Shown in pieces: positions 48,863 to 57,332 of a stretch of 64,000 nt of DNA. The stretch covers positions 186,001 to 250,000 of the forward strand of contig NZ_BCRT01000015.1 in assembly GCF_001552735.1 (NCBI RefSeq), written 5' to 3'. The notes under the pieces were generated by a model. That model had not been told where the DNA came from and searched no databases. It was given only the letters and a program-made list of their open reading frames with translations. The stretch is from Sanguibacter suarezii NBRC 16159 (GTDB lineage: Bacteria > Actinomycetota > Actinomycetes > Actinomycetales > Cellulomonadaceae). The translations under genes were made by a program, and so were the position numbers. Position 1 is the stretch's first letter. The number at the start of each line of letters is the position of its first letter.

Positions 48863-49906
48863 ATGCGCTTCGGACTGCACACCGGATACTGGTCAGCCGG
48901 TCCCCCGACCGGGATCGCCGAGACCGTCCAGGCCGCCGACGACCTGGGGATCGACTCCGTCTGGACGGCTGAGGCCTACGGCTCCGACGCCCTGACCCCC
49001 CTCGCCTGGTGGGGGGCACGCACCCAGCGGATCCGGCTGGGCACCGCCGTCATGCAGATGTCCGCTCGGACCCCCACGGCCGCCGCCATGGCCGCGCTCA
49101 CCCTGGACCACCTCTCCGGCGGCCGGTTCATCATGGGCCTGGGCGTCTCCGGCCCGCAGGTGGTCGAGGGCTGGTACGGCCAGCCCTACGCCCGTCCGCT
49201 CGCCCGCACCCGGGAGTACGTGGACATCGTGCGTCAGGTGCTGCGCCGGGAGGCGCCGGTCACCTACGACGGCGCGTCCTACCAGCTGCCCCTGAGCCCC
49301 GAGCGCGGGGGCGGCGGCCTGGGCAAGGCCCTGCGCTCCACGGTCCACCCGCTGCGCACCGACCTGCCCATCCACCTGGCCGCCGAGGGCCCCAAGAACA
49401 TCGCCCTGGCCGCTGAGATCGCCGACGGCTGGCTCCCGCTCTTCTACTCCCCGCGCCTGGACGACGAGTTCCGCACGCTGCTCGACGACGGCTTCGCGCG
49501 GCGCTCCCCCGCGCTGTCCGCTGCGGCCGACTTCGAGGTGTCAGCGACCGTCCCCGTCGTGGTGGGCGACGACGCCGAGCGTGCCGCCGACACGATCCGC
49601 CCCTTCCTCGCCCTGTACATCGGCGGGATGGGGGCCAAGGGCGCGAACTTCCACCGCAACGCCGTCGACCGGCTGGGGTACTCCGAGGTCTGCGACGAGG
49701 TGCAGGCGCACTTCCTCGCCGGCGACAAGGACCGCGCCGCCGCAGCGATCCCGCTCGAGCTCGTCGACGACGTCGCACTCGTGGGCCCGACCGAGAAGAT
49801 CGCCCGCGGCCTGGCCGCGTGGTCCCAGACCGCGGTGACCACGCTCATCGTCCAAGGCGACCCGCGCACGCTCGAGACCCTGACCTCGGTGCCCGCCGAG
49901 CTCTAG
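48863..49906 (+). CDS. LLM class F420-dependent oxidoreductase
   Basis: A 347-residue luciferase-like TIM barrel. MRFGLHTGYWSAGPPTGIAETVQAADDLGIDSVWTAEAYGSDALTPLAWWGA is the N-terminal F420/FMN pattern, and GGRFIMGLGVSGPQVVEGWYG is the central nonprolyl-cis region. LAAEGPKNIALAAEIADGWLPLFYSP follows. It belongs to the mycobacterial-type F420 family; the substrate cannot be read from sequence. GAGGAG precedes the ATG. Its TAG overlaps the stop of the convergent alkyltransferase-like gene (49903-49906). It is one of at least two F420 enzymes in the window. Confidence 0.9.
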   Translation: MRFGLHTGYWSAGPPTGIAETVQAADDLGIDSVWTAEAYGSDALTPLAWWGARTQRIRLGTAVMQMSARTPTAAAMAALTLDHLSGGRFIMGLGVSGPQVVEGWYGQPYARPLARTREYVDIVRQVLRREAPVTYDGASYQLPLSPERGGGGLGKALRSTVHPLRTDLPIHLAAEGPKNIALAAEIADGWLPLFYSPRLDDEFRTLLDDGFARRSPALSAAADFEVSATVPVVVGDDAERAADTIRPFLALYIGGMGAKGANFHRNAVDRLGYSEVCDEVQAHFLAGDKDRAAAAIPLELVDDVALVGPTEKIARGLAAWSQTAVTTLIVQGDPRTLETLTSVPAEL

Positions 49907-50226
49907 CCCAGAGCCTCGGGACCCTGCCTGACGCGCGCCGCGCCGAGTGCCACCCGCGCGCCGTCGGGCGAGAGCGGGCAACCCTCCCGGCGCAACCGGT
50001 CCAGGGCGAGCGACCGCTTGTGAGCGGGCGGGTAGCCGGACGCGTTGACCACCCGCCACCACGGGAGGCCGCCACCCATCTGCCGGAGCACCGTGCCGAC
50101 CTGACGCGGACCGCCACGACCCAGCACCTGCCCGACGACCTCGGCGACGTCGCCGTAGGTCATCACCCTCCCCGCCGGGATGGCCTCGACCACGTCGAGG
50201 ACCCGCTCGCGATATTCCTCGTCCAC
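49903..50226 (-). CDS. Alkyltransferase-like (ATL) protein, MGMT family without the active cysteine
   Basis: A 107-residue protein with the DNA-binding domain of O6-alkylguanine-DNA alkyltransferase: VLDVVEAIPAGRVMTYGDVAEVVG and GGPRQVGTVLRQMGGGLPWWRVVNASGYPP. The PCHRV active-site motif reads PWWRV, so the methyl-accepting cysteine is tryptophan. ATL proteins flag O6-alkylguanine for nucleotide excision repair (family knowledge). The start is a GTG with TAGGGT exactly six bases upstream, predicting a leaderless mRNA. It is divergent from the Eis-like gene. Confidence 0.92.
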   Translation of the reverse strand: MDEEYRERVLDVVEAIPAGRVMTYGDVAEVVGQVLGRGGPRQVGTVLRQMGGGLPWWRVVNASGYPPAHKRSLALDRLRREGCPLSPDGARVALGAARVRQGPEALG

Positions 50227-50232
50227 GACACC

Positions 50233-50238
50233 ACCCTA
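50233..50238 (-). promoter_or_regulatory. -10 box of the ATL gene, leaderless
   Basis: TAGGGT on the minus strand, six bases before GTG 50226. Confidence 0.5.
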
Positions 50239-50294
50239 GGGTCTCCTCGCAGGTGACGGGCGGGAAAGAAGTGGTCAGGGCGGCACCGGACGGG

Positions 50295-50300
50295 GATCAT
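50295..50300 (+). promoter_or_regulatory. -10 box of the Eis-like gene, leaderless
   Basis: GATCAT, six bases before ATG 50307; no ribosome-binding site. Confidence 0.4.
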
Positions 50301-50306
50301 GGGGCC

Positions 50307-51626
50307 ATGACGTTCCCCGACGGCTACCGCCTCATCCCCCTTCCCCAGTCCCGCCACGCCGACCTGCTCGACCTCGACTCGTGGTCCTTCCCGACGCCGC
50401 ACTCCGTCGAGGACCTGCTCAAGCTCCCGTCCCCGCTGAGCTGGGACCGCACGGTGGCCGTCGTCTCCGAGGAGCCCGACGCACAGGCTGTGCCCATCGA
50501 CGGCGCGGTCCCGGTCACCGAGACGGTGGTGGCCATCCACTCCTCCTACCCCTTCAGCCAGTTCCCCGTCCCCGGGGCGCAGATCCCCGTGGGCGGCCTC
50601 ACCTGGGTCGGGGTGCACCCGCAGCACCGCCGCAAGGGGATCTTGTCGGCGATGATCGACGCCCACTTCCAGCACTGCATCGACCGCGGCGAGGCGGTCT
50701 CGGCCTTGTTCGCCGCCGAGGCCGGGATCTACTCCCGCTTCGGCTACGGCCAGGCCGCCAACGACCTGCGGGTCACGATCCCTCGCCGCGCCCCGCTGCG
50801 ACCGGTCGAGGGCTCCGGCGACCTCACCCTGCGCCTGGAGAAGTACGACGCCGCCCGGCACAGCGACCTCGTCGCCGCCGTGCACGCCGAGGCCGGACGC
50901 CATCCCTCGCCCGCATCAGGGGTCAACCGCCCTGGCTGGGCCACCCGTGAGACCGCTGAGCTGCGCGCCACCTATGACGACGACCCAGCGATGTTCCGGG
51001 ACGGGCGCGAGTCCCGCCGCATCGCGATCGTGGAGTCCGACGGCGAGCCTCGCGGCTACGCCACCTTCCGCCGCAAGGTCGACTGGCAGGTGCGCGGCCC
51101 GCGCGGCACCGTCGCCGCCGGGGAGGTCGTCGCCCTCGATGCGGCCGCGGCCCACCGGCTGTGGTCCACGCTGCTGGACCTCGACCTCTCCGACGAGCTC
51201 GAGCCGTTCCTGCTGCCCACCGACGACGCGATCATGTCGCTGCTCATCGACCCTCGCTCGGCCCAGCCTCGCATCGCCGACAACGTCTGGGTGCGCATCA
51301 TCGACATCGCCGCGGCGCTGTCGGCGCGCCAGTACGCCACGGACATCGACGTCGTGCTGCAGGTCAGCGACGAGCGGCTGCCGGCGAACGCAGGGACCTG
51401 GCACCTGCGCGGCACCGGCTTCAGCGCCGCGACAGCGACTCCCACCACCCGGTCCCCTGACCTCAGCCTGTCGATCGCCGAGCTGTCGCGGGTCTACCTG
51501 GGCGGGTTCTCGCTCGCCAGCCTGGCCGCGGCCGGCCTGGTGACCGAGCACACCGAGGGCGCGCTGGCGGCAGCGTCCGCCGCCTTCGGGTGGCCGGTGG
51601 CTCCCGCCTGCAGCTGGGTCTTCTGA
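50307..51626 (+). CDS. GNAT family N-acetyltransferase, Eis-like
   Basis: A 439-residue protein with the three-part Eis architecture. The first GNAT domain has the acetyl-CoA loop VGVHPQHRRKGILSAMI (R/Q-x-x-G-x-G/A pattern) and AEAGIYSRFGYG with the general-acid tyrosine region. A second GNAT-like domain and a SCP2-type C-terminal domain follow, ending in WVF so that the C-terminal carboxylate can take part in catalysis, as in Eis. Eis proteins acetylate aminoglycosides and other amines; whether this one does is unknown. The start is ATG 50307, predicted leaderless. Divergent from the ATL gene. Confidence 0.9.
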   Translation: MTFPDGYRLIPLPQSRHADLLDLDSWSFPTPHSVEDLLKLPSPLSWDRTVAVVSEEPDAQAVPIDGAVPVTETVVAIHSSYPFSQFPVPGAQIPVGGLTWVGVHPQHRRKGILSAMIDAHFQHCIDRGEAVSALFAAEAGIYSRFGYGQAANDLRVTIPRRAPLRPVEGSGDLTLRLEKYDAARHSDLVAAVHAEAGRHPSPASGVNRPGWATRETAELRATYDDDPAMFRDGRESRRIAIVESDGEPRGYATFRRKVDWQVRGPRGTVAAGEVVALDAAAAHRLWSTLLDLDLSDELEPFLLPTDDAIMSLLIDPRSAQPRIADNVWVRIIDIAAALSARQYATDIDVVLQVSDERLPANAGTWHLRGTGFSAATATPTTRSPDLSLSIAELSRVYLGGFSLASLAAAGLVTEHTEGALAAASAAFGWPVAPACSWVF

Positions 51627-51645
51627 GGCGAGGGCCAGCGCCGGC

Positions 51646-52647
51646 TCAGCGTTGGCAGGTGGGGCACCAGAAGAGGTTGCGAGCGGCGAGCGGTGCCAGG
51701 GCCACCGGCGTGGAGCAGATGCGGCACGGCAGGCCGTCGCGCTGGTAGACGTAGAAGGAGTCCTCCCGCGCGACCGCCCCCGGCTCGGCGTCGGTGTTCT
51801 GCCGCGCCAGCCGGCGCCCGACGTCGGGCGTCGCCCCGCCGGCGCGGTCCTCGGGCCGGGTGGTGACGATCGCGCCGGTGCGCACGCCGTCGGCCATGAG
51901 CTCGGCGGTGTCCTGCCAGATCTCGCGGACCACCTCGCCCGGGACCGTGGTGCCGGGGGCGAGCGGAGCCTGCCCGGCCCGGAAGAGCACCTCGGCCCGG
52001 TAGATGTTGCCCACCCCGGCGATGACGTCCTGGTTCATGAGGAGGACGCCGATCGGAGACCGCGACCGGGCGACCGCGTCCACGAAGCGCTGCGGGTCGC
52101 TGTCGGGGCGCAGCGGGTCGGGCCCCAGACGGCGCTGGACCGCACGCGCCTCGGCGGTGCTGAGCACCTCGCAGGCGGTGGGCCCGGTGAGGTCGGCGCA
52201 GGCCCTCTCGGACTCCAGACGCACCCGCACCGCCCCGCGCGGGGCGGGTGGTTCCCAGTCGCCCAGGGTCACCGCTGCGGGCGCAGCACTCTCAGCGCCG
52301 CCACCGCCAGCAGCCGCCAGCACGGTCTCACGCTCCCCGACCCGCTTGCGCGGTGCCCCGATGGCGTGCACGACCGCGGTGGCCGGGTCCCCCGCGAAGG
52401 TCCAGGCCCCGTAGAGCCCCAGGTGGACCCGCAGCCACAGCAGGTCGTCCGGGTCGCCGTCGGGCGAGGCCGCGAAGCCGAGGAACATCTGCTTGCCGTA
52501 GGCCTCGCTGGCGACCAGCACCCGTGCGTCGAGCAGCGCCGCGCCGGCCGCGAAGCGACCCTGCGGGCTCGACAGACGCACCTGTGCACCAGCGAAGAGC
52601 TGCTCGAAGGTCTGGGCGAGGCGATGGACGGTGTGCCCCTCAGGCAT
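51646..52647 (-). CDS. Fpg/Nei family DNA glycosylase
   Basis: A 333-residue bifunctional glycosylase/AP lyase for oxidised bases. MPEGHTVHRL gives the catalytic Pro2 and Glu3, Lys52 is in ASEAYGKQMF, the helix-two-turn-helix is LLMNQDVIAGVGNIYRAEVLFRAG, and the zinc finger is CRIC...CPTC at the C-terminus. The PEGH form and the zinc finger match actinobacterial Nei rather than MutM (which has PELP). It starts three bases after the rpiB stop in one operon. A Gly/Ala-rich insert (AAAGGGGAESAAPAA) lies in the middle. Confidence 0.92.
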   Translation of the reverse strand: MPEGHTVHRLAQTFEQLFAGAQVRLSSPQGRFAAGAALLDARVLVASEAYGKQMFLGFAASPDGDPDDLLWLRVHLGLYGAWTFAGDPATAVVHAIGAPRKRVGERETVLAAAGGGGAESAAPAAVTLGDWEPPAPRGAVRVRLESERACADLTGPTACEVLSTAEARAVQRRLGPDPLRPDSDPQRFVDAVARSRSPIGVLLMNQDVIAGVGNIYRAEVLFRAGQAPLAPGTTVPGEVVREIWQDTAELMADGVRTGAIVTTRPEDRAGGATPDVGRRLARQNTDAEPGAVAREDSFYVYQRDGLPCRICSTPVALAPLAARNLFWCPTCQR

Positions 52648-52650
52648 ACG

Positions 52651-53100
52651 TCAGCGAGCCGCCTCGTACGCGGCCAGCTGGTCGATGCGACGCTGGTGAC
52701 GGGCGTCTCCGCTGAACGGCTCGGCCAGGAAGGCGTCGACGAAGGACGCCGCCTCGGCGAGGGTGTGCTGGCGGCCGCCGATCGCGATGACGTTGGCGTC
52801 GTTGTGCTGACGCCCCAGGCGGGCGGTGTCCAGGTTCCAGGCGAGCGCCGCGCGGACGCCGACCACCTTGTTCGCGGCGATCTGCTCGCCGTTGCCGGAC
52901 CCGCCCAGCACCACCCCGAGGCTGCCGGGCTCGGCGACGACGGCCTCGCCCGCCGCGAAGCAGAAGGAGGGGTAGTCGTCGAGGGCGTCGTACTCGTGCG
53001 CACCGTGGTCGACGACGTCGTGGCCCGCGGTGGTCAGGTGCTCGACGAGGTACGTCTTGAGCTCGTAGCCGGCATGGTCGGAAGCAATGTGAACGCGCAT
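52651..53100 (-). CDS. rpiB: Ribose-5-phosphate isomerase B
   Basis: A 149-residue isomerase of the pentose phosphate pathway (ribose 5-phosphate to ribulose 5-phosphate). IASDHAGYELK contains the Asp8/His9 substrate-binding pair. The base is Glu72 in GGSGNGEQIAANKVVGVRAA, the mycobacterial-type active site in which the catalytic cysteine of E. coli RpiB is replaced. It precedes the glycosylase gene by three bases. Start ATG 53100 lacks a clear ribosome-binding site; a CATCAT box seven bases upstream could make it leaderless. Confidence 0.94.
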   Translation of the reverse strand: MRVHIASDHAGYELKTYLVEHLTTAGHDVVDHGAHEYDALDDYPSFCFAAGEAVVAEPGSLGVVLGGSGNGEQIAANKVVGVRAALAWNLDTARLGRQHNDANVIAIGGRQHTLAEAASFVDAFLAEPFSGDARHQRRIDQLAAYEAAR

Positions 53101-53190
53101 GAGGTCAATGATGCCGCATCGCGCCGGGCGCCACCGCGCGCGCCGCCTCGTGGACCTCCCCGTCCCCGCGGCAGATCCGTCCGCACCGAC

Positions 53191-53196
53191 TAGCCT
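53191..53196 (+). promoter_or_regulatory. -10 box of the M13 peptidase gene, leaderless
   Basis: TAGCCT, six bases before ATG 53203; no ribosome-binding site upstream. Confidence 0.5.
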
Positions 53197-53202
53197 GGGG
53201 CG

Positions 53203-55203
53203 ATGACGACGCATGAGACCCACACACCCGCGGCCCGGTCCGGCATCTGGCTCGATCAGGTCGACCCGCAGACCCGTCCCCAGGACGATCTCTACCGCCA
53301 CGTCAACGGGCGCTGGCTCGCCACGCACGAGATCCCGGCCGACCGGTCCTCCGACGGCGCCTTCCGCGCCCTCTACGACGAGGCCGAGACGCAGGTCCGG
53401 GCCATCATCGACGAGCTCGGCGGCGGTGAGGACCTCACCGGCGTCTCCGCCCAGATCGGCGGGCTCTACGCGAGCTTCATGGACACCGAGACGGTCGAGG
53501 CCGTCGGCCGCGGGCCGCTCGTCCCCGACCTGGCCCTGCTGGACACCGCCACGAGCGCCGCCGAGCTGACCGGCGTGCTCGGTGCGCTGCAGCGCACCGG
53601 CGGTGCCGGCGCCTTCGGCTTCTGGGTCGACAACGACGCCAAGGACCCCGAGAAGTACGTCGTGTACCTGTACCAGGCCGGCCTGGGCCTGCCCGACGAG
53701 TCCTACTACCGCGAGGACAAGTACGCCGAGACCCGCACGAGCTACCTGGCCCACGTCGCCCGGATGCTCACGCTGTCCGGCGTCGTGCACCCCGAGGCCG
53801 CCGAGGCCTCGGCCGAGCGCCTGCTCGCCCTGGAGACCGCGCTGGCCACCCACCACTGGGACGTGGTCGCCGACCGCGACTCCGAGCTCACGTACAACCC
53901 GATGACCCTCGCCGGGCTCGCCGAGGCGGCTCCCGGCTTCGACTGGTTCGCCTGGGCCTTCGCCGTGGGCGCCCCCGCCGGCTCCCTCGACGACGTCGTG
54001 GTCCGCGAGCCGGGCTTCTTCACCGGCTTCGCCGAGCTGTGGCAGTCGCTGCCGCTCGAGGACTGGAAGCTGTGGGCGATCTACCACCTCGTCACCGCCC
54101 GCGCCCCCTACCTGTCGACGGACTTCGTCGAGGCCAACTTCGACTTCTACGGCCGGACGCTGTCCGGGGCGCAGGAGGTCCGCGACCGCTGGAAGCGCGG
54201 CGTGTCACTGGTGGAGGGCGCTCTCGGTGAGGCGGTCGGCGAGGTGTACGTCGCCCGGCACTTCCCCCCGGCCCACAAGGAGCGCATGGACGTGCTCGTG
54301 GCCAACCTCATCACGGCCTACCGCGAGTCGATCACCCACCTGGACTGGATGGGCCAGGAGACCAAGGTCAAGGCGCTGGCCAAGCTGGCGGCCTTCACCC
54401 CGAAGGTCGGCTACCCGGTGAAGTGGCGCGACTACTCCGCGCTGACCATCGACCCGCGCGACCTCGTGGGCAACGTCCGCCGGTCCAACGCCTTCGACCA
54501 GGACCGCGAGCTGGCCAAGATCGGCAAGCCGATCGACCGCGACGAGTGGCACATGACCCCTCAGACGGTCAACGCCTACTACAACCCCTCGATGAACGAG
54601 ATCGTCTTCCCCGCCGCGATCCTGCAGCCCCCGTTCTTCGACCCCGAGGCCGAGGAAGCCGCGAACTACGGCGGCATCGGCGCGGTCATCGGCCACGAGA
54701 TCGGTCACGGCTTCGACGACCAGGGCTCCAAGTACGACGGCGCCGGTCGCCTGGAGGACTGGTGGACCAGCTCCGACCGGGCGGAGTTCGACAAGCGCAC
54801 CCGTGCGCTCATCGACCAGTACGACGCCTTCCACCCCGCCCAGCTCGACGCCGACCACCCGGTCAACGGCGCGCTGACGATCGGGGAGAACATCGGTGAC
54901 CTGGGCGGTCTGTCGATCGCCCTCAAGGCCTACCAGATCGCCCTCGGCACGGACCTCGCCTCAGCCCCTGTGGTCGACGGCCTCACCGGCGCGGAGCGGG
55001 TGTTCTTGTCCTGGGCGCAGGTGTGGCAGACGAAGATGCGTGACGAGGCGATGATCCAGCGCCTGGCCACCGACCCGCACTCGCCCGCGGAGTTCCGCTG
55101 CAACGGCGTGGTGCGCAACCTCGACGAGTTCCACACCACGTACAACGTGGGACCGCAGGACGCCTTGTACCTCGCCCCCGAGGACCGCGTGCGGATCTGG
55201 TGA
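53203..55203 (+). CDS. M13 family metallopeptidase (PepO/neprilysin-like)
   Basis: A 666-residue zinc endopeptidase. Zinc ligands are His498 and His502 in GHEIGHGFDD, with Glu562 in GENIGDLGG; Glu499 is the catalytic base. NAYYNPSMNEIVFPAAILQPPFF is the substrate-binding NAYY segment, and the protein ends RIW, the usual C-terminal Trp. No signal peptide or membrane anchor is seen, so it is cytoplasmic like other short bacterial PepO proteins. It probably degrades oligopeptides. Predicted leaderless start. Divergent from rpiB. Confidence 0.95.
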   Translation: MTTHETHTPAARSGIWLDQVDPQTRPQDDLYRHVNGRWLATHEIPADRSSDGAFRALYDEAETQVRAIIDELGGGEDLTGVSAQIGGLYASFMDTETVEAVGRGPLVPDLALLDTATSAAELTGVLGALQRTGGAGAFGFWVDNDAKDPEKYVVYLYQAGLGLPDESYYREDKYAETRTSYLAHVARMLTLSGVVHPEAAEASAERLLALETALATHHWDVVADRDSELTYNPMTLAGLAEAAPGFDWFAWAFAVGAPAGSLDDVVVREPGFFTGFAELWQSLPLEDWKLWAIYHLVTARAPYLSTDFVEANFDFYGRTLSGAQEVRDRWKRGVSLVEGALGEAVGEVYVARHFPPAHKERMDVLVANLITAYRESITHLDWMGQETKVKALAKLAAFTPKVGYPVKWRDYSALTIDPRDLVGNVRRSNAFDQDRELAKIGKPIDRDEWHMTPQTVNAYYNPSMNEIVFPAAILQPPFFDPEAEEAANYGGIGAVIGHEIGHGFDDQGSKYDGAGRLEDWWTSSDRAEFDKRTRALIDQYDAFHPAQLDADHPVNGALTIGENIGDLGGLSIALKAYQIALGTDLASAPVVDGLTGAERVFLSWAQVWQTKMRDEAMIQRLATDPHSPAEFRCNGVVRNLDEFHTTYNVGPQDALYLAPEDRVRIW

Positions 55204-55224
55204 TCTGAGCACGCGGCCGGGAGG

Positions 55225-55827
55225 TCACAGGCGCGTGACGCCGGCACGGGCCAGGGTGAACCCCTGGCCCGTGTTGGTGTTGGAGCACGTCATCCCGGCC
55301 TCGGTGCTCTCGCACTCGAAGTTGTTCACCGCGACGGCGTCGCCGTAGGCGAGCACGGGGACCTCTGCGGCAGCCTTGGCGGGCTTGTCGCTCACGCACG
55401 GGGTGCTCACCCCGGAGGTGCTCAGGGACACGACGTAGCCGGTGACACCCTCGCAGCCGTCGGCGGCGACCGGCTCTGCCGCGAGGGTGGCGATCGCGCA
55501 CTCCGCGCCCTCGGGCGTCAGGGTGCAGGTGATGTTCCCCGACGGGGAGGCGACCTGCTTGGCGTCCGCGCTCAGCGAGGCCGACGGGCTGGGTGCGGGG
55601 GTGGCCTTGTCCGAGGGCTCCGCGCCGGGGGTGGTCGAGCTGCTCGCCGAGGAGGACGCCGACGTCTCCTCGGAGGCTGGCGAACCGTCAGAGCTCATGG
55701 CGATGCCCAGAGCGATGGCAGCGATGACGAGCAGGACGTCGAGGACGATGAAGGCGATGATCGCCGGCGGCAGGCCGCGGCGTCCAGACGTGCCAGGGGT
55801 CCTCGACGGTGGGGTGGTGCCAGTCAT
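55225..55827 (-). CDS. Membrane-anchored DUF6636-like secreted protein
   Basis: A 200-residue protein with one N-terminal helix (IIAFIVLDVLLVIAAIALGIAM, about 23-44), then a Ser/Thr/Ala/Pro-rich linker of about 45 residues and an extracytoplasmic domain with paired cysteines: SPSGNITCTLTPEGAECAI, DGCEGVTGY, FECESTEAGMTCSNTNTGQGFTLARAG. The pattern SPSGNI-C ... C-x-N-x-TGxGF resembles DUF6636 domains; I am moderately sure. GGAGGAAG lies before ATG 55827. Function unknown. It is convergent with the M13 peptidase gene. Confidence 0.75.
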   Translation of the reverse strand: MTGTTPPSRTPGTSGRRGLPPAIIAFIVLDVLLVIAAIALGIAMSSDGSPASEETSASSSASSSTTPGAEPSDKATPAPSPSASLSADAKQVASPSGNITCTLTPEGAECAIATLAAEPVAADGCEGVTGYVVSLSTSGVSTPCVSDKPAKAAAEVPVLAYGDAVAVNNFECESTEAGMTCSNTNTGQGFTLARAGVTRL

Positions 55828-55920
55828 ACGGTCTTCCTCCGGTGCTCTCGGTTCACGGAGCAGCATGCCATGCCGCTCCCGCCGCGACCGAACCCGAGCA
55901 CGACCGAGCGACCCGCCGGG

Positions 55921-56448
55921 TCAGGTCCGCCGGATCGTGGAGACCGCCTCGCCGGAGCGCCACGTCGTGATGACCAGCGCACCCCCGTCGTCGGCGACCT
56001 CGGTCAGCGTGACGGCCTGGAGCCGGAGAAAGAACAGGTGCAACGGCTGCGGGACGTCGTTGGCGGCGAGGAAGGCGTCCAGCACGGCTCCCTCACCCAC
56101 CTCCACGACCAGACCGCTGACCTTCGCGTCGCCGCCACGCATCGTCCCGTCCCCGGGGTTGGAGTGCAGCGCGAAGCGGGGGTCGGCGCGCAGGTCCTCG
56201 GCCTTGCGGGCGCCGAGCATGGACCCCAGCCACAGCTCCTCCCCCCACCAGCCGACCTCGGTCCCGCTGACCCGTGGGGCACCGGAGGCGGTGAGCGTGG
56301 CGAGGACGTGGTGGGTGTGGGCGGTGAACCGCGCCGCGACGCGGTCGGTGAGCTCGGTCGCCTGCCGTGCCGCCTCGGCCCACGCCACCGGCGGGCCCGA
56401 GGGGGCACGCCGGACCGTGCGACCCAGGGTGATCGGGATGCCGCTCAC
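55921..56448 (-). CDS. Pyridoxamine 5'-phosphate oxidase-family (split beta-barrel) protein
   Basis: A 175-residue protein of the flavin/F420-binding split-barrel superfamily: [51 protein letters not shown] is the barrel core, and [11 protein letters not shown] follows. Members bind FMN, heme or F420; the cofactor here is not decidable by eye, though an F420 context exists in this genome. The GTG start overlaps the stop of the DsbA-like gene by four bases, so both proteins are made together, a combination that suggests a redox role. Confidence 0.8.
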   Translation of the reverse strand: MSGIPITLGRTVRRAPSGPPVAWAEAARQATELTDRVAARFTAHTHHVLATLTASGAPRVSGTEVGWWGEELWLGSMLGARKAEDLRADPRFALHSNPGDGTMRGGDAKVSGLVVEVGEGAVLDAFLAANDVPQPLHLFFLRLQAVTLTEVADDGGALVITTWRSGEAVSTIRRT

Positions 56449-57089
56449 TCGAAGACCGGGCCCTGCGTCCGGGTGCGCTTGAGCTCGAAGAAGCCCGGGG
56501 TGCCAGCCACCAGGACGCACCCGTCCCAGAGACGACCGGCGGCCTCCCCGCGCGGGGCGGGGGTCACCACGGGACCGAAGAAGGCGACGCCGTTGAAGGA
56601 CACCACGGGGGTCCCCACGTCTTCGCCGACCCGGGAGATCCCGTCCTGGTGGGAGGCGCGGAGCTCGGTGTCGTAGCGGTCAGAGGTCGCGTAGGCCGCG
56701 AGCTCGGTCGAGAGCCCGACCTCCTCGAGCGCCTCCACGAGCACCGCGTCGATGTCGCTGCGCCCACCCGGGTGGATCCGGGTGCCGATCGCGTCGTAGA
56801 GCGGCTTGACGACGTCGTCGCCGTGCTCGATGCGGGCGGCGGTGATCACCCGGACCGGACCCCAGCCCGCGTCCAGCATCTCGCGGTACTCCTGCGGGAG
56901 GTCTCGGCCCTCGTTGAGCACCGACAGGCTCATGACGTGCCAGCGCACGCGGATGTCGCGGACGGTCTCCACCTCGCCGATCCAGCGGGAGGTCATCCAT
57001 GCCCAGGGGCAGATGGGGTCGAACCAGAAGTCGGCCACGTCCAGGGTGGTACCGGCGTCGGCGGCGGTCTCAGCAGCGAGGGAGGTCAT
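56445..57089 (-). CDS. DsbA-fold protein, Rv2466c (mycothiol nitroreductase)-like, CPWA motif
   Basis: A 214-residue thioredoxin-fold protein: [24 protein letters not shown] is the N-terminal active-site region with Cys27, followed by an inserted helical domain ([25 protein letters not shown]) and [18 protein letters not shown], the cis-Pro loop. It matches the mycothiol-dependent DsbA-like reductase Rv2466c, which has CPWC; here the second cysteine is alanine, so it would work as a monothiol protein if at all. GGAG lies before ATG 57089; a longer frame of 53 residues is rejected. Coupled to the split-barrel protein. Confidence 0.85.
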   Translation of the reverse strand: MTSLAAETAADAGTTLDVADFWFDPICPWAWMTSRWIGEVETVRDIRVRWHVMSLSVLNEGRDLPQEYREMLDAGWGPVRVITAARIEHGDDVVKPLYDAIGTRIHPGGRSDIDAVLVEALEEVGLSTELAAYATSDRYDTELRASHQDGISRVGEDVGTPVVSFNGVAFFGPVVTPAPRGEAAGRLWDGCVLVAGTPGFFELKRTRTQGPVFE

Positions 57090-57332
57090 GGTGCTCCAAG
57101 GGTGGGCTCTCCGGGCGGCGGGCGGCCCGTGCGGAAGAGGATGGTTCGCACCCTTCCTAACGTGCACGGACGATGCTTCATTCCAGGTCGAGGCGGCTAT
57201 CTCACCATGGTGGCGGCCCACCCGTGAAATGATCGACGTGGGCCGCATCAGGCCCGACCACCAGGTGACGGGTCACTCGCTGCGCGCTCACAAGCCGCGG
57301 CCGACCTGCGCCGCAGAGCCGAGGAGGCGTCC

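Noticed and set aside
49903-50226. Active O6-methylguanine-DNA methyltransferase
   Set aside because: The active-site cysteine of PCHRV is replaced by tryptophan (PWWRV).
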